Source: a bacterium
Lineage (GTDB): Bacteria; Planctomycetota; Planctomycetia; Isosphaerales; Isosphaeraceae
Reading direction: 5' to 3'
NCBI GenBank assembly: GCA_016125085.1
Contig: WGMM01000008.1
Coordinates: forward strand, 147,449 to 211,448
Length of the DNA: 64,000 nucleotides
A program made the translations under genes and the position numbers. Each line of letters starts with the position of its first letter. Within the stretch, counting starts at the first letter, position 1. Below are positions 63,371 through 64,000 of this stretch, in pieces. The notes under the pieces were generated by a model that was not told where the DNA came from, did not search any database, and worked only from the letters and a program-made list of their open reading frames with translations.

Positions 63371-63382
63371 GCCGGGGCCTGT

Positions 63383-63805
63383 TTACGGTGCTTTCGCGTC
63401 CGAATCCGCCACGAACGAAGCATGGCAATTCGCAGTTTCCCAGAGTTGTACGGACACGACCGGAAGCCCCGACGCAACAGCCCGTTCGAAAATGAGTCTG
63501 GCGATATTCTCCGCGGTCGGGTTCGTGTCCATCAGGAAGTACCTCTCGCCGGCCGACTCCAGCAAGGGCACGATCGGATCGTCCTTGCACAGGATCATGT
63601 TGTGGTCGAGATTTTCGTCGACCCAGCGCTGCACTTTCTCCTTGATCTCGGCGAAATCGACGAGCATTCCCAGCTCGTCCAGCTTGCTCGCGCTCAAAGT
63701 GATGATCGCCCTGCCGTTATGGCCATGCAGGTGCCGACATTTGCCGGCATAGTTGAGCAACCGGTGGCCATAGCAGAATTCCAGCTCTCGAGCGACCTGA
63801 TACAT
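63383..63805 (-). CDS. queD: 6-carboxy-5,6,7,8-tetrahydropterin synthase (QueD)
   Basis: A 140-residue zinc enzyme that converts 7,8-dihydroneopterin triphosphate to 6-carboxytetrahydropterin in queuosine synthesis. Zinc ligands are in FCYGHRL and CRHLHGHNG, the active-site cysteine lies just before HLHGH, and the later DLDHN/ENLDHNMIL and glutamate in QLWETANC are family residues. GGAGGAG lies 7 bases before the ATG at 63805; an in-frame ATG at 63862 directly follows the queC stop but lacks family similarity. Co-directional with queC upstream. Confidence 0.92.
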   Translation of the reverse strand: MYQVARELEFCYGHRLLNYAGKCRHLHGHNGRAIITLSASKLDELGMLVDFAEIKEKVQRWVDENLDHNMILCKDDPIVPLLESAGERYFLMDTNPTAENIARLIFERAVASGLPVVSVQLWETANCHASFVADSDAKAP

Positions 63806-63865
63806 ACGAGACTCCTCCGCTTCCGCAATTCGGTTCCCGGCGTGCCAGAACATTGAATTCATCGA

Positions 63866-64000
63866 TCAACCCGCATAGGACGTGAGATCCGCGATCCCGG
63901 CGTCCCGAAAGACTTTCTGACGCTCCGCACATTTGTTGCACCGGCCGCAATGGCCGCCGTCCACCGGGCTGAGACAACTGAACGTATGCTCCAGCGGAAA
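63866..64000 (-). CDS. queC: 3' end of 7-cyano-7-deazaguanine synthase (QueC), 5' end outside the window
   Basis: The last 44 codons of a minus-strand gene cut by the window edge. The visible sequence has the C-terminal zinc-binding cysteines SC-x8-HCGRCNKCAERQKVF, which is the QueC signature (C-x8/9-HCGxCxxCxER). QueC makes preQ0 from the product of QueE, in the same pathway as QueD. The gene lies 60 bases ahead of queD on the same strand, so a queC-queD operon is likely. Confidence 0.9.
   Translation of the reverse strand, partial: FPLEHTFSCLSPVDGGHCGRCNKCAERQKVFRDAGIADLTSYAG

Overview
The window is a gene-dense, roughly 60% GC stretch of a bacterial chromosome. It very probably comes from a planctomycete (Planctomycetota). 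The evidence is three DUF1559 prepilin-like proteins with the same type-IV-pilin N-terminus and a C-terminal DGSV box, a 1003-residue PVC-type membrane-bound dehydrogenase with HEAT repeats and a C-terminal heme site, a Ser/Thr kinase with the N-terminal extension typical of planctomycetes, a ThuA-like protein, and many exported c-type cytochromes. No phage, IS element, CRISPR array or rRNA was seen. The only RNA gene recognised is tRNA-Ser(UGA).

Layout. 1-6.5 kb: the 3' end of a GH38-like glycosidase, a Ser/Thr kinase, a ThuA-like protein, a small twin-arginine-type exported protein, a mono-heme cytochrome c'-like protein and a seven-CXXCH cytochrome. 6.9-15 kb: the System II cytochrome c maturation pair ResB/CcsA (ATGA overlap), then the PVC dehydrogenase. 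15-21.5 kb: methyltransferase, ABC-2 permease, S41 tail-specific protease, LysM protein. 21.5-32.7 kb, all minus strand: metzincin-like protease, pseudokinase/beta-propeller, MoxR ATPase, DUF58 protein, TgpA-like transglutaminase. 33-40 kb: a duplicated three-gene cassette (DUF1559 protein, small lipoprotein, AhpD-like protein). 41-43.3 kb: NAD-dependent epimerase and an exported phosphatase fused to a cytochrome c'-like domain. 43.7-49.2 kb: a GAF-HlyD / HlyD / PqqD-M50-HlyD cluster. 49-64 kb: glmU, TPR protein, DUF1559 plus lipoprotein, PQQ-type sugar dehydrogenase, esterase, citramalate synthase, valyl-tRNA synthetase, bifunctional nuclease, tRNA-Ser, His-rich membrane protein, EamA-like protein, queD and the 3' end of queC.

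Most notable: the AhpD-like gene at 37217-38629 has a single in-frame TGA exactly where both domains of its paralogue (33078-35771) have the second cysteine of the redox CxxC motif, giving CFY-TGA-MGH against CPYCMGH and CNYCMGH. The frame stays open and homologous for another 133 codons. A hairpin with a GGUC apical loop lies 26 nt after the TGA, where bacterial SECIS elements lie. I interpret the gene as a CxxU selenoprotein rather than a pseudogene, sitting in a repeated envelope cassette.

How the genes work together: ResB/CcsA would attach heme to the exported cytochromes (4551, 5146, 11998, 42343). The MoxR-DUF58-TgpA genes form the usual chaperone/transglutaminase module. The 43.7-49.2 kb cluster looks like an envelope transport or proteolysis machine. 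queD-queC belong to queuosine/7-deazaguanine synthesis. Start codons were chosen by Shine-Dalgarno-like sequence, signal peptide and family N-terminus, and several differ from the longest open frame.
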